NCBI GenBank assembly: GCA_964370395.1
Contig: CAYJIZ010000011.1
Span: 1 to 64,000, forward strand
Source: JBGUVL01 sp964370395
GTDB taxonomy: Bacteria > Bacillota_I > Bacilli_A > Erysipelotrichales > Erysipelotrichaceae
DNA length: 64,000 nt
Direction: 5' to 3'
The position numbers and the translations under genes were made by a program. Below the pieces are notes generated by a model. That model saw only the letters and a list, made by a program, of their open reading frames with translations. It did no database searches and was not told where the DNA came from. Position 1 is the first letter of the stretch; each line of letters begins with the position of its first letter. This document shows, piece after piece, positions 46,173 to 56,200 of this stretch.

Positions 46173-49100
46173 ATGAAAAAGATATGTGTATCTTTGATGA
46201 CAATTGCGTTGATGCTTACATTGTTTCCGCAACAGGTAGGGTTGCAAAATGTGGAAGCAGCAGAAAACAATATTATCGTTACAACAAACAATAATAAACT
46301 TTCCATTGGTAATGAATACATGACTCGTGTTTTTGATTATACTGATAATAAATTAAAAACCGAAAGTATCACAAACAAACGTACAAGTGGTGATACGGTA
46401 TTCACACCAGCTGTGGGAAGTGAAGAGTTTAAAATAAGAACAACAAGAACAGAAACGCCTCCAGTTAGTGCACCAGCACTAGATCGAACTGGATGGAGTG
46501 CTGTAGGAAATAGTTACCAAAATGCGAGTGGGCCTTCTGATGGTCCTGCATCTAACTTATTAGATGGAAACATCGATTCTATTTGGCATACGAATTATGG
46601 TGGAGGTACTGGTCCAGAAGCATATCCATACCACGTCTTAATTAACTTAAACAAAGTAGAAAAGTTTAAATCGTTCTCTTATACTCCTAGAAGACAAGGA
46701 GAAGATACAAATGGAAACATTTCTCAATTTGAATTGTATGTCGCAAATAGTGAAACAGCTCTTGAAGCAGATGATCCACAATGGGTAAAAGCAGCAGAAG
46801 GTAAGTTTAACTACAATGGAATAAATCCTATTTATGTTAACTTAAACGAAGAAGCAACAGCAAACCAAGTGAAATTTGTTGCACTATCAGCAAAAAATGG
46901 AGCTAAATTTGCAGGTGGTGCAGAATTCAACTTACATGCTGAAAAAGTTGACCTTCCAAAAGACGAACGAGAGTTTGTAGCAAGTGAATTAACATTAAAA
47001 GAAAATGGAGTGAAGGTAGAAGATACAACTGCAACCATTAACGAAGTTGCAAAAACAGGTAAGAAAGTTACCTTTGCTTATGAACCATTCACTTTCAAAG
47101 GAGTGACATATACAATTAATGAAGTTATCGTGATGTACACAAATGATCACTTCATGCGTAAGTATTTAGAAATTAGTGTACCAAACGAACAAAAAGCAGA
47201 TGCTGTCATTGACTATATTGATTTAGAATCATTAAAAGTAAATGCAAGTGATGCAACTTGGACAGTACCTACAAATGCTGGTGGAATTGTAGAAATGAGC
47301 CAATTCAAAGCAAACTTAGGACAACCAGTATACATTCAAGGAATGTTCTTTGGATGCGAATTCCCTGTAACAGATACGCAAATTGCTGATAATACTGCAT
47401 ACATGCGTTACTACACAGGAAAATCATTTGAACGTATGGGATTAGACAACCAATTAACAAGTGATAGTGATGTTGCGAAATACGTAACATGGCAAACAGT
47501 GGCGGGAGCAGCAAGAAGTACAGAAAACGAAGTAATCAAGGCTGATTTCTTTGAGTACATTCGTTCTATTGCCACACCTTCTGAATTTAGAACACAATAC
47601 AACTCATGGTTTGATAATATGATGTTGATTAGTGATGAAAACATTTTGAATTCATTTATTGAAGTGGATCGCGAATTGAATAAAGTAGAAACACGTCCAT
47701 TGGATTCTTATGTTGTAGATGATGGATGGATTAACTATAACGATACTGGTATCGTAGATGCAAACCGTTCAGGTACAACTTTGAACCAAACAGGATTTTG
47801 GGAGTTTAACTCGAAGTTCCCTGAAGGATTGACACCATCCAGTGAATTAGTACAAAACTTTGGAAGTAACTTCGGTGTATGGGTTGGTCCAAGAGGTGGA
47901 TATAACTTTTATGGAAGTTTAGCTAACATCTTAACAAAATCAGGAAAAGGTAGTAAAGCGGGAGGTTCTATTGACGTAGCTGACCGTACTTATATTAAAA
48001 ACTTAACAAATATGTTTGTTGAGTGGCAACAAAAGTACCAAGTAAACTATTGGAAATGGGATGGATTTGCAGATCGTGCACAACATGGAAACTTCCCTGC
48101 AAGCGATGGTGTACCTAGCTACAGCGTATCCAATCGTCATATGACTGGTGGATATGAAAATATGTACCACGTTTCTGATTTATGGGAAGGGTGGATTGAT
48201 TTATTTGAAGCAGTTAGACAAAGCGAAGACGAGTTAGGATTAGATAAATTATGGTTATCATTAACTTGTTATGTTAACCCTAGTCCTTGGTTCTTACAAT
48301 GGGCAAACAGTGTATGGATTCAATGTACAGCTGACCAAGCAGATGCTGGTCCTAGTACTTCAAAAATGGATCGCCAATTAACATACCGTGATGCTTGTTA
48401 CTATGACTTTATTAAAAAACATGAATTCCAATTCCCGTTATCTAACATCTATAACCACGACCCTGTGTATGGTAAAGAAGGAACAGGAATGAACAAAAAT
48501 ACTGCGACTGACGAGCAATTCAAAAACTATTTGTACATGCAAGCAACTCGTGGAACAGCATTCTGGGAATTGTATTACTCAGATAGCATTATGAGTGATG
48601 GCAAATACGAAGTAACAGGTGAATTCTTAGAATGGGCAGAAGAAAACTACCACATGTTGAAAAATTCAATTATGATCGGTGGGCACCCTAACCAATCAAC
48701 AGCGTTAGGTGGAGGAAGTGGACTTCCAAATGCGAATGAAGCATATGGATTCTCTTGTTTTGATGGAAGTGATGGAGTGTTATCATTACGTAATCCTTCT
48801 AACGCACCAAGAGACATTACGTTCACATTTGATCGTACTATCGGTGTACCAGAAGGAAAATCTTTGGATTACTACTTTGAACATGCGTACAAATTAACGG
48901 ATGGAACACCAAATACTGGAACATTAGAATATGGAAAATCATATACATTTAGATTACAACCAGATGAAGTACGTTTATTACGTATCTCTGAAACAAAAGA
49001 TACAAAAGCACCAACTATCGTTAGAGCATTTAGCGATGGTGCGAAAAAAATTACTGTTAAGTTCGATGAAAAAGTAACAGGAGAGCAATTCAATGTGAAA

Positions 49101-51731
49101 GGTGCGATTGTACAAGATGTTGTGAAGAGTGCAGATGGTATCTCTTACCACATTACATTAGCAGATGAAATGGCTGATAATGCAACAATCGAAGTAAGTG
49201 CAAATGACATTAAAGATTTAAGTGGAAATGCATTGGTTGCAAAAACAGTAAGTTTTAAAAATTATAAAGATAATGTAGTTGTTAACCAAGAAAAGAAAAA
49301 CGTAAGTGGACAAGAAAGCATTGCCACAGCAGAGCGCTCCTTGTCTTCAAACAACTCATTTACAGTGAATGCAAAAGTAAACACAACACAAAATAATAAA
49401 GTTCTTGTAACACAAGAAGGAAATTATGTAGTGGGTATCGATGCAGATGGAAAAGCATACATTACATTAAATGGTGCTACTGCTGTTTCAAAAATAGCAG
49501 TAAATGATGGCAAAGATCATGTCGTTACAGCAGTAAAAGAAAACAATGGTATTTTAAAACTTTACATTGATGGAACATTAACTAGTTCAGGTTACGATTC
49601 AAATAACCGTTACTATGTGATGAAAGCAGCAAAAACATTAATGGGAAGTGAAGGATTTGAAGGAAGTTTAGCAGTGAATGTGTACAACACAGGATTTGGA
49701 TATGACCGCGTGAATGAATTAGCGAATCCAGTAGATCCATCAAGAAAACCAATGGATACAACTGGTATGAGTGTTAGTGTAAGTGGAACAAGTGAAGGAG
49801 ACAAAGCAAACATCTTCGATAATGACCCAACTACATTCTGGACAAGTGCAAAAGCAGATGCGGGTATCCAAAAAGGAAATCCTAATATTACGATTGATTT
49901 AAAAGAAACAACGAAATTAGATCGTATTGATTACACAAAACGTTTCTACAACGGTCCTCAAAACTACTGGAAATGTACAGGAAACTTATTGGATTATGTA
50001 GTAGAAGTTAGTTTAGATAACGAAAACTGGACAACGGTAAGTACAGGAACAACAATCAAAGACGATACGATTACTACTGACAAAGAAGGTGGTACAACAG
50101 CGATTGAATTTGACCCAGTATTGGCTCGTTATGTTCGTTTAAGTGGTACGAAATCTTACCACTGGCAAGCAGAAAATGAAAACAAATTTATGACGGTTGC
50201 AGATCTTGCTCTTTATGGAGAAGCGCACCGTAAAACAAACAAAGCATTAGAAAAACCAGTTTCAGCAAAATACACGGATGGAAGTAGTGTTAATGTGAAT
50301 GCAGATAAACCATTAGAAAACTTAGTGGATGGACGTACTGACATTAATTCGTACGCTGACTTTGGTAGTGATGGTGTGAAAAAATCAGCTTATGTACAAG
50401 TTGATTTAGAAAAATTAATCGATATCACAGATATTAACTTATTCCGTTACTTTGCAGATTCAAGAACGTACAATGGTACGGTAATCGCAGTATCTAACGA
50501 TGTTGATTTCAAAGATAGTAGCGTTGTGTTCAACTCAGACAAAGATAACGTGCATGGTTTTGGAAAAGGAACGGATGCATTATATGCAGAATCATCTGCT
50601 GGTAAGTCCATAGCCTTAGAAGAAGCAATCACAGCTCGTTATGTACGCGTTTATATGCAAGGTTCTAATGTAGGAACAACAAATCACATCGTTGAATTAC
50701 AAGTAATGGGATACGATAGTGATAAAGTAATCATCGATGCTTCTAAATTAGAAGAAAGAATTGCAACATTAGAAGCAGTTGATACAAGTGAGTGTTTAGC
50801 AAGTAGTATTACTACATTCGAAGCATTAATTGAAAAAGCGAAAAAAGTAGTAAGCGAAGCAACAACACAAGCAGAAATTAATGCTATGATTATCTTGCTT
50901 GAAAATGCAGAAGCAAAATTAGTTTCGATTAAAACGTTAAAAGAAGCGATGGATGATGTGGATAGTGTAAGATTAAAATACACAACTTCAAGCTTCAAAG
51001 CAGTAGAAGAAGCGTATGAAAACGCAAAACAATTACTTGATACAGAAGCAACACAAGAACAAGTAGACAGCGCACAAGCTGCAATTGAAGCAGCATTAAG
51101 CGATTCAACGTTGGTTCTTCGTGGAAACATTAAATTGATCGCTGATACATTAGCAATTCATGCTGATTTAGTGGAAACAAAATACACAAAAGAATCATGG
51201 AAAGTGTTAATGGAAACACGTCTAGAAGCAATTGAATTAATGAAAAACATGGCAGAAACATCACAAGCTGATGTGGATCAAATCGTGAAAAAATTAAACG
51301 ATGCGGTAGCTAATTTGGAAATGGTAAAACCGAAACCGGATGACAAACCAAAACCAGATGACAAACCGAAACCAGATCCAAAACCAGACAACAAACCAAA
51401 ACCGGATAACAAACCAAAGCCAAAACCAGACACAAAACCAAATCCTGGTAAACCTAATCCAACACCAAACCCTGGAGCGAGAGTAGAAACACCAACACAA
51501 CAAGAAAAAATCGCACAATCAAAAGATGACGACAAAACAACTGTTGAGAAAAAGGATGAAGTGAAAAAAGATACAACTACAAAAAATGAAAAAGTAGAAA
51601 CGAAATCAACGCCATTGGCAAAAGAAGAAGTTTCAAAAGACAACACATTATTGTATGTTGGAATCGGTGCAATTGGAATTGCGGCGTTGGCTGCAGCAGC
51701 ATTTGCAATGCGTAAAAAAGCTACGAAATAA
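46173..51731 (+). CDS. GH36-like (clan GH-D) multidomain surface glycosidase
   Basis: 1852 residues. Signal peptide (to about 30, VEA-AEN). The N-terminal beta-domain is interrupted by a CBM32 (F5/8C, about 103-260; SNLLDGNIDSIWHTNY). The TIM barrel carries YVVDDGWI and a likely nucleophile aspartate in YWKWDGF (about 626-632), as in alpha-galactosidases and alpha-N-acetylgalactosaminidases of GH27/36. Then an Ig-like domain (about 945-1040), a LamG-like domain (about 1040-1177), two more CBM32 domains (about 1192-1350 and 1353-1515), three FIVAR modules (about 1520-1717), a Pro/Lys/Asp linker of PKPDDK repeats and a C-terminal helix (1825-1846) with RKKATK, preceded by PLAKEE instead of LPXTG. 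It probably removes alpha-linked Gal or GalNAc from host glycans. The general acid residue was not assigned and substrate is uncertain. Confidence 0.8.
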   Translation: MKKICVSLMTIALMLTLFPQQVGLQNVEAAENNIIVTTNNNKLSIGNEYMTRVFDYTDNKLKTESITNKRTSGDTVFTPAVGSEEFKIRTTRTETPPVSAPALDRTGWSAVGNSYQNASGPSDGPASNLLDGNIDSIWHTNYGGGTGPEAYPYHVLINLNKVEKFKSFSYTPRRQGEDTNGNISQFELYVANSETALEADDPQWVKAAEGKFNYNGINPIYVNLNEEATANQVKFVALSAKNGAKFAGGAEFNLHAEKVDLPKDEREFVASELTLKENGVKVEDTTATINEVAKTGKKVTFAYEPFTFKGVTYTINEVIVMYTNDHFMRKYLEISVPNEQKADAVIDYIDLESLKVNASDATWTVPTNAGGIVEMSQFKANLGQPVYIQGMFFGCEFPVTDTQIADNTAYMRYYTGKSFERMGLDNQLTSDSDVAKYVTWQTVAGAARSTENEVIKADFFEYIRSIATPSEFRTQYNSWFDNMMLISDENILNSFIEVDRELNKVETRPLDSYVVDDGWINYNDTGIVDANRSGTTLNQTGFWEFNSKFPEGLTPSSELVQNFGSNFGVWVGPRGGYNFYGSLANILTKSGKGSKAGGSIDVADRTYIKNLTNMFVEWQQKYQVNYWKWDGFADRAQHGNFPASDGVPSYSVSNRHMTGGYENMYHVSDLWEGWIDLFEAVRQSEDELGLDKLWLSLTCYVNPSPWFLQWANSVWIQCTADQADAGPSTSKMDRQLTYRDACYYDFIKKHEFQFPLSNIYNHDPVYGKEGTGMNKNTATDEQFKNYLYMQATRGTAFWELYYSDSIMSDGKYEVTGEFLEWAEENYHMLKNSIMIGGHPNQSTALGGGSGLPNANEAYGFSCFDGSDGVLSLRNPSNAPRDITFTFDRTIGVPEGKSLDYYFEHAYKLTDGTPNTGTLEYGKSYTFRLQPDEVRLLRISETKDTKAPTIVRAFSDGAKKITVKFDEKVTGEQFNVKGAIVQDVVKSADGISYHITLADEMADNATIEVSANDIKDLSGNALVAKTVSFKNYKDNVVVNQEKKNVSGQESIATAERSLSSNNSFTVNAKVNTTQNNKVLVTQEGNYVVGIDADGKAYITLNGATAVSKIAVNDGKDHVVTAVKENNGILKLYIDGTLTSSGYDSNNRYYVMKAAKTLMGSEGFEGSLAVNVYNTGFGYDRVNELANPVDPSRKPMDTTGMSVSVSGTSEGDKANIFDNDPTTFWTSAKADAGIQKGNPNITIDLKETTKLDRIDYTKRFYNGPQNYWKCTGNLLDYVVEVSLDNENWTTVSTGTTIKDDTITTDKEGGTTAIEFDPVLARYVRLSGTKSYHWQAENENKFMTVADLALYGEAHRKTNKALEKPVSAKYTDGSSVNVNADKPLENLVDGRTDINSYADFGSDGVKKSAYVQVDLEKLIDITDINLFRYFADSRTYNGTVIAVSNDVDFKDSSVVFNSDKDNVHGFGKGTDALYAESSAGKSIALEEAITARYVRVYMQGSNVGTTNHIVELQVMGYDSDKVIIDASKLEERIATLEAVDTSECLASSITTFEALIEKAKKVVSEATTQAEINAMIILLENAEAKLVSIKTLKEAMDDVDSVRLKYTTSSFKAVEEAYENAKQLLDTEATQEQVDSAQAAIEAALSDSTLVLRGNIKLIADTLAIHADLVETKYTKESWKVLMETRLEAIELMKNMAETSQADVDQIVKKLNDAVANLEMVKPKPDDKPKPDDKPKPDPKPDNKPKPDNKPKPKPDTKPNPGKPNPTPNPGARVETPTQQEKIAQSKDDDKTTVEKKDEVKKDTTTKNEKVETKSTPLAKEEVSKDNTLLYVGIGAIGIAALAAAAFAMRKKATK

Positions 51732-51776
51732 AATAAGATTAAACGTTTTTTGAAAATTGCGAAAAGCGATAGAATG

Positions 51777-51805
51777 AGCCAGTGTAAAAGTCACTGGCTT
51801 TTCTA
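51777..51805 (+). terminator. Terminator of the GH36-like gene
   Basis: Stem AGCCAGTG / CACTGGCT followed by TTTTC. Confidence 0.8.
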
Positions 51806-51840
51806 TTACGATGCTAGAAGTGCAATAAGTCATCAACTTA

Positions 51841-51872
51841 CTATTGTTTTGCGAAAGAAACAATAGTATAAT
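51841..51872 (+). promoter_or_regulatory. Promoter overlapped by a 9-bp inverted repeat
   Basis: TTGTTT (51844-51849), 17-bp spacer, TATAAT (51867-51872). CTATTGTTT (51841-51849) and AAACAATAG (51858-51866) form a perfect inverted repeat that covers the -35 and spacer, as an operator would. Confidence 0.65.
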
Positions 51873-51932
51873 AGAAAAAAATACAAATAACTACACAATA
51901 TTTAAAACTTAATAGAGAGGAATGAAAAAATA

Positions 51933-52391
51933 GTGAAGAAGCTATCTATTTTTATGTGCGCTTTTTTAATGCTTATTTCTTTAAGTGCGTGCCAACCAAA
52001 AGAAAAGGTATGCAAAAGAGATACGTCAAAAGGAAGTGTGACACAAATTAATCTAGCAAAGATGGAAGCGAAGTTGGAAGCAAAGGATACCTTTGTGGTT
52101 GTTTTTTCAACACATACCTGTGGGTATTGCTTACGTTTTCATGAAATGTTAGACACTTATTTAGAAAATCACAATGTAGAGATCTACAATGTTTATTTAG
52201 ATGAAGAAAAAACGACGGTAAATGAGAATAGAGAAATTGTGAATCGTCATTTTGAAGAGTTTAATTCTACCCCAGGAGTATTTTATGTCGTAGATGGTAA
52301 AAACGTGTCATACTTACCAAATCAAAGCGATGGTGTTAACGAAGAGTACTTTGAGAATTGGGTAATAGAAAATAATATTGATTGCAAATAG
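51933..52391 (+). CDS. Thioredoxin-like lipoprotein
   Basis: 152 residues, GTG start at 51933. Lipobox LSAC (Cys about 20) anchors it outside the membrane. A thioredoxin-like domain follows with CGYC (Cys63-Cys66) and the cis-proline loop NSTPGVFYV. It likely handles thiol-disulfide exchange of exported proteins. The best ribosome-binding site (GAGAGG) is about 12 bases upstream, and a 4-codon frame ATG-AAA-AAA-TAG lies between it and the GTG, so the start may be coupled to that mini-frame or weak. It forms an operon with the next lipoprotein gene (15 bases apart). Confidence 0.82.
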   Translation: MKKLSIFMCAFLMLISLSACQPKEKVCKRDTSKGSVTQINLAKMEAKLEAKDTFVVVFSTHTCGYCLRFHEMLDTYLENHNVEIYNVYLDEEKTTVNENREIVNRHFEEFNSTPGVFYVVDGKNVSYLPNQSDGVNEEYFENWVIENNIDCK

Positions 52392-52406
52392 AGAGAGGGA
52401 ATAAAG

Positions 52407-52958
52407 ATGAAAAAAAGTATTGTTGCAATGCTTGCTGTTGTTTTATTAATGAGTGGTTGTAGTACCAAAGTAAAAGGTGATAAAACAATGGTTTGTATTT
52501 TGAGTTCTGAGTACGAAGAAGAAACATTCTTTGGATATGTAGAAGTGGATTATGATAGTGAAACGAAAGAAGCGGAAAAAGCAAATTTTTCATATAGCTA
52601 TGATAACTTACGTAAAAATGAAAGAAATAATGATATTCTAGTTGATTTGGTTAATCGTAATTCAATTTATACAGAGATTGAAGGAGTAACGACAACGATT
52701 GATATTAAGGACTTTAGTTTTGGCTATGCAGAAGCATGGGACTTTAATGAGTTAGATTATGATGCTGCATATGAAGTGGACCTAGTTCAAAAAGAAATGA
52801 TGAATGCAGACAAAGATGGATACGATGTAGATAACATTAAGAAAGTGTTCATGGCGCAAGATTACTCATGTGATATGAACGGAACAAAAAAAGAAGATAC
52901 GAAAAAAGAAGATACAAAGAAAAAAGATACAAAAAAAGAGAGTGGTAAAAAAGAATAG
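52407..52958 (+). CDS. Small lipoprotein with charged C-terminal repeats (YehR/DUF1307-like)
   Basis: 183 residues. Lipobox MSGC, a globular domain (TMVCILSSEYEEETFFGYVE ... FSFGYAEAWDFNELDYDAAY) resembling small YehR/DUF1307 lipoproteins, and a tail of KKEDTKKEDTKKKDTKKES repeats. Function unknown. Expressed with the upstream thioredoxin-like lipoprotein, whose redox activity might act on its two cysteines. Confidence 0.7.
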   Translation: MKKSIVAMLAVVLLMSGCSTKVKGDKTMVCILSSEYEEETFFGYVEVDYDSETKEAEKANFSYSYDNLRKNERNNDILVDLVNRNSIYTEIEGVTTTIDIKDFSFGYAEAWDFNELDYDAAYEVDLVQKEMMNADKDGYDVDNIKKVFMAQDYSCDMNGTKKEDTKKEDTKKKDTKKESGKKE

Positions 52959-52978
52959 TTCAGCTATTCTTTTCTTTT
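52949..52978 (+). terminator. Terminator of the lipoprotein pair
   Basis: Stem AAAAGAATAG / CTATTCTTTT around TTCAG; starts in the stop codon region. Confidence 0.75.
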
Positions 52979-53222
52979 GTTAGAAAATGAGTAGAAAATG
53001 AAAAAAGGATAAAAAAGAGGAAAAAACAACCAATCTATCATTTACATTTGTATATAAATCACTTATACTAAAATTAACTACAAAATACTACACATAACTA
53101 CATCTGTAAAAGAAATATATTTTTTCATGCTTTGGTTGAAGAATTATATTTTTATTTTACGGAAATGAAGCATAATATGAATAATTTAGAGAAAATAATA
53201 TTCAATAAGAGAAAGGAAATTT

Positions 53223-56200
53223 ATGAAAAAAATCATAACAAAGCTATTACTAGTTTTTGTGCTTATGATTCCAACGATTTCATTCACATTACAAAATAAT
53301 ACAATTGAAGTAGCAGCGAAAATAAGTGGTGATTATGCCTACGATATGGTTGATGAAACTTCAATTCAAATTACTAACTACAATGGAAGTGAAGTAAATT
53401 TAGTAGTCCCTGAGAAAATTGATGGGTTCAATGTGGTTAAGATAGGGTATGGTGCTTTTGCGGAATGTAAGAGTATTGAAACAGTATCGTTACCGAACAC
53501 ATTAAAAACAATTGACTACTATGCATTCTCACAATGTACACAATTAAAAGAAATTAACTTACCTTCAACGATTACGAGTATTGGGCGTTATGCTTTTGCT
53601 GGATGTCATTCTATGCAAAAAGCAATCATACCAGAAAAGATTAGAAGTTTAGGGTATGGGGTTTTCTTTGATTGTATTAACTTAAGTGAAGTGACATTAC
53701 CAGAAGGATTAGAATCAATCGGAGGAATTGCTTTTGGTAGCTGTCGTTCATTACAAGAAATTCAATTGCCTTCTACGTTACAAACAATAGAAGGAAACGC
53801 ATTTAATGATTGTACATCATTATCGCGTATTGAATTACCAAACAGTGTGAAATCAATTGGATCAGGAGTTTTCTTAGGATGTTTGTCCTTAAAAGAAGTA
53901 ATCTTACCTGAATCGATTGTTGGAATTGGGCAAAATGCATTCCAAAACTGTATTGCATTAGAATCCATTGATTTACCAGAGAGTATTACAGGGATTGGAT
54001 ATGGAGCATTTACAGGTTGTGTTGCATTAAAAGAAATTACGATTCCTAGTAAAGTAACAGCGCTAGGAAATGCAACTTTCAGTGGATGTAGTTCATTGGA
54101 AACCATTAATATTCCAGATACTATCGTATCGATTGGAGAATATGCGTTTAGTGGATGTACAAGTTTAAAAACAATTCATTTACCGGAAAGTGTAACAGAA
54201 ATTGGTGCGAGTGCATTTCAAAGTTGTAGCAATTTAGCAACAATTAAGTTACCTAAGAATTTAAAAATGATCCCGATAAGTTTGTTTCGTTATTGTGATA
54301 AATTAGAAAGCGTTGTGATTCCAAATGGAGTGACACAAGTGAATGCAACAGCATTTGCGGATTGTGCGACACTATACAGTGTTACCTTCCCTAACTCAAT
54401 TGGTAAAACACCAACAGGAGATCCTAATATCGGAAGTCGTATTTTATCGAATTCACCAAATGCGATTGCTTCCGTAATTGAAAACTCAGAAGCGCACCGT
54501 TATGTGGTGAGAACAGGATACGACTATCGTTTGTTAGAAAGTGGAATGAACTTTAATACAGACAAAGTATCAATGCGTGTAGAAGAAAATGTAAAGTTAT
54601 CCGTATTATTGGCACCTTATACAGTTGTGGATAATTCGTTATTAAAATGGAATAGTTCAAATCCTAGTGTTGCTAGTGTCGATGGCAATGGTGTCATTAC
54701 TGCACTAAACCCTGGTACTGCTACTATTACAGCAAGCAATACGAATGGACAATCTGCACAATGTGTCGTAAGTGTAAACAATACGGAAATTGCAATTAAT
54801 TCAGTGGTATTAAACAAAACGAATACGACAATTCGAATTAATTCAGCAGAAACATTACGTGCAACCATCAATCCGATTACAACAACACAAGATCGTACTA
54901 TTACTTGGCACTCAGACAATCCAGAGGTTGCTTTGGTGAGTTCTACAGGATTAGTTAGTGCGTTACAACCAGGGAAAGCTACCATCACAGCAACAACAAG
55001 CAATGGGCTATCCAAAACTTGTGAAGTGAATGTGATTAGTGAAATTGTCTCTGTGACATTAAATAAAACAGCCTTGGTATTAGAAGAAGGGGTAAGCCAA
55101 TCACTACGTGCAACGATTAATCCTTCCAATACAACTGATTCCAAAGTGGTAACTTGGAGAACGAGTAATGCGAGAGTTGCAACCGTTGACCAAAACGGTG
55201 AAATTAGTGCGGTTAGTGAAGGATATGCAACCATTACTGCAGTCAGTGCAAATGGGAAAAGAGCGGAATGTAAGATTACGGTCGTGAGACCAGTAGAATT
55301 GAATCCAATTACAAGTGTATCGTTAAATAAAGATAAGTTAGCGCTTGTTGCTGGAAGGGAAGAGACTTTAATTCCAGTGATTAACCCTACTAATACAACA
55401 GATGATAAAACATTAACTTGGACTTCAAGTAATAAAGAAGTCGCAACAGTTGATGAAAATGGTAAAGTGAAAGCATTAACTAGTGGTACAACGACAATTA
55501 CCGTTACAACAACAAACAACAAGTCAGCAACTTGTGTGGTGAGTGTAAATGTGCCAATTGAAGGGGTAAGTTTAAATAAAGATAAATTGACACTTGAAGC
55601 AACAATGAGTGAAACGTTAATTGCTACGATTAATCCAGATAACACGAGCGATGATAAAACACTACGTTGGCATTCCAGTAACCCTGAAGTAGCAACCGTT
55701 GATGAAAATGGTAAGGTGAAAGCATTAACGAGTGGAACAACGATAATTAGTGTAACAACTAGCAACGACAAGAGTGCAACTTGTGAAGTAATCGTAACGA
55801 TTCCAATTGAAGGGGTAACCTTAAATAAAGATAAGTTAACACTTGAAGCAACAATGTTTGAAACGTTAATTGCTACAATTAATCCAAATAACACGAGCGA
55901 TGCTAAAACACTGCGTTGGCATTCAAGTAACCCTGAAGTAGCTAGTGTTACACAAGATGGAAAAGTGGTAGCCATAACGAAAGGAACAACAACAATTACT
56001 GTAACAACAAGCAATGATAAGAGTGCAACTTGTGAAGTAATCGTAACGATTCCTATTAAAAATGTTACATTAAACAAAACGAACTTGTCGTTAAAAGTAT
56101 CGGCAAGTGAAACGTTAATTGCTACGATTAATCCATTGGATACAAGTGATGATAAAACGTTAACTTGGTCATCTTCCGATGATAATGTAGCGAAAGTAGA

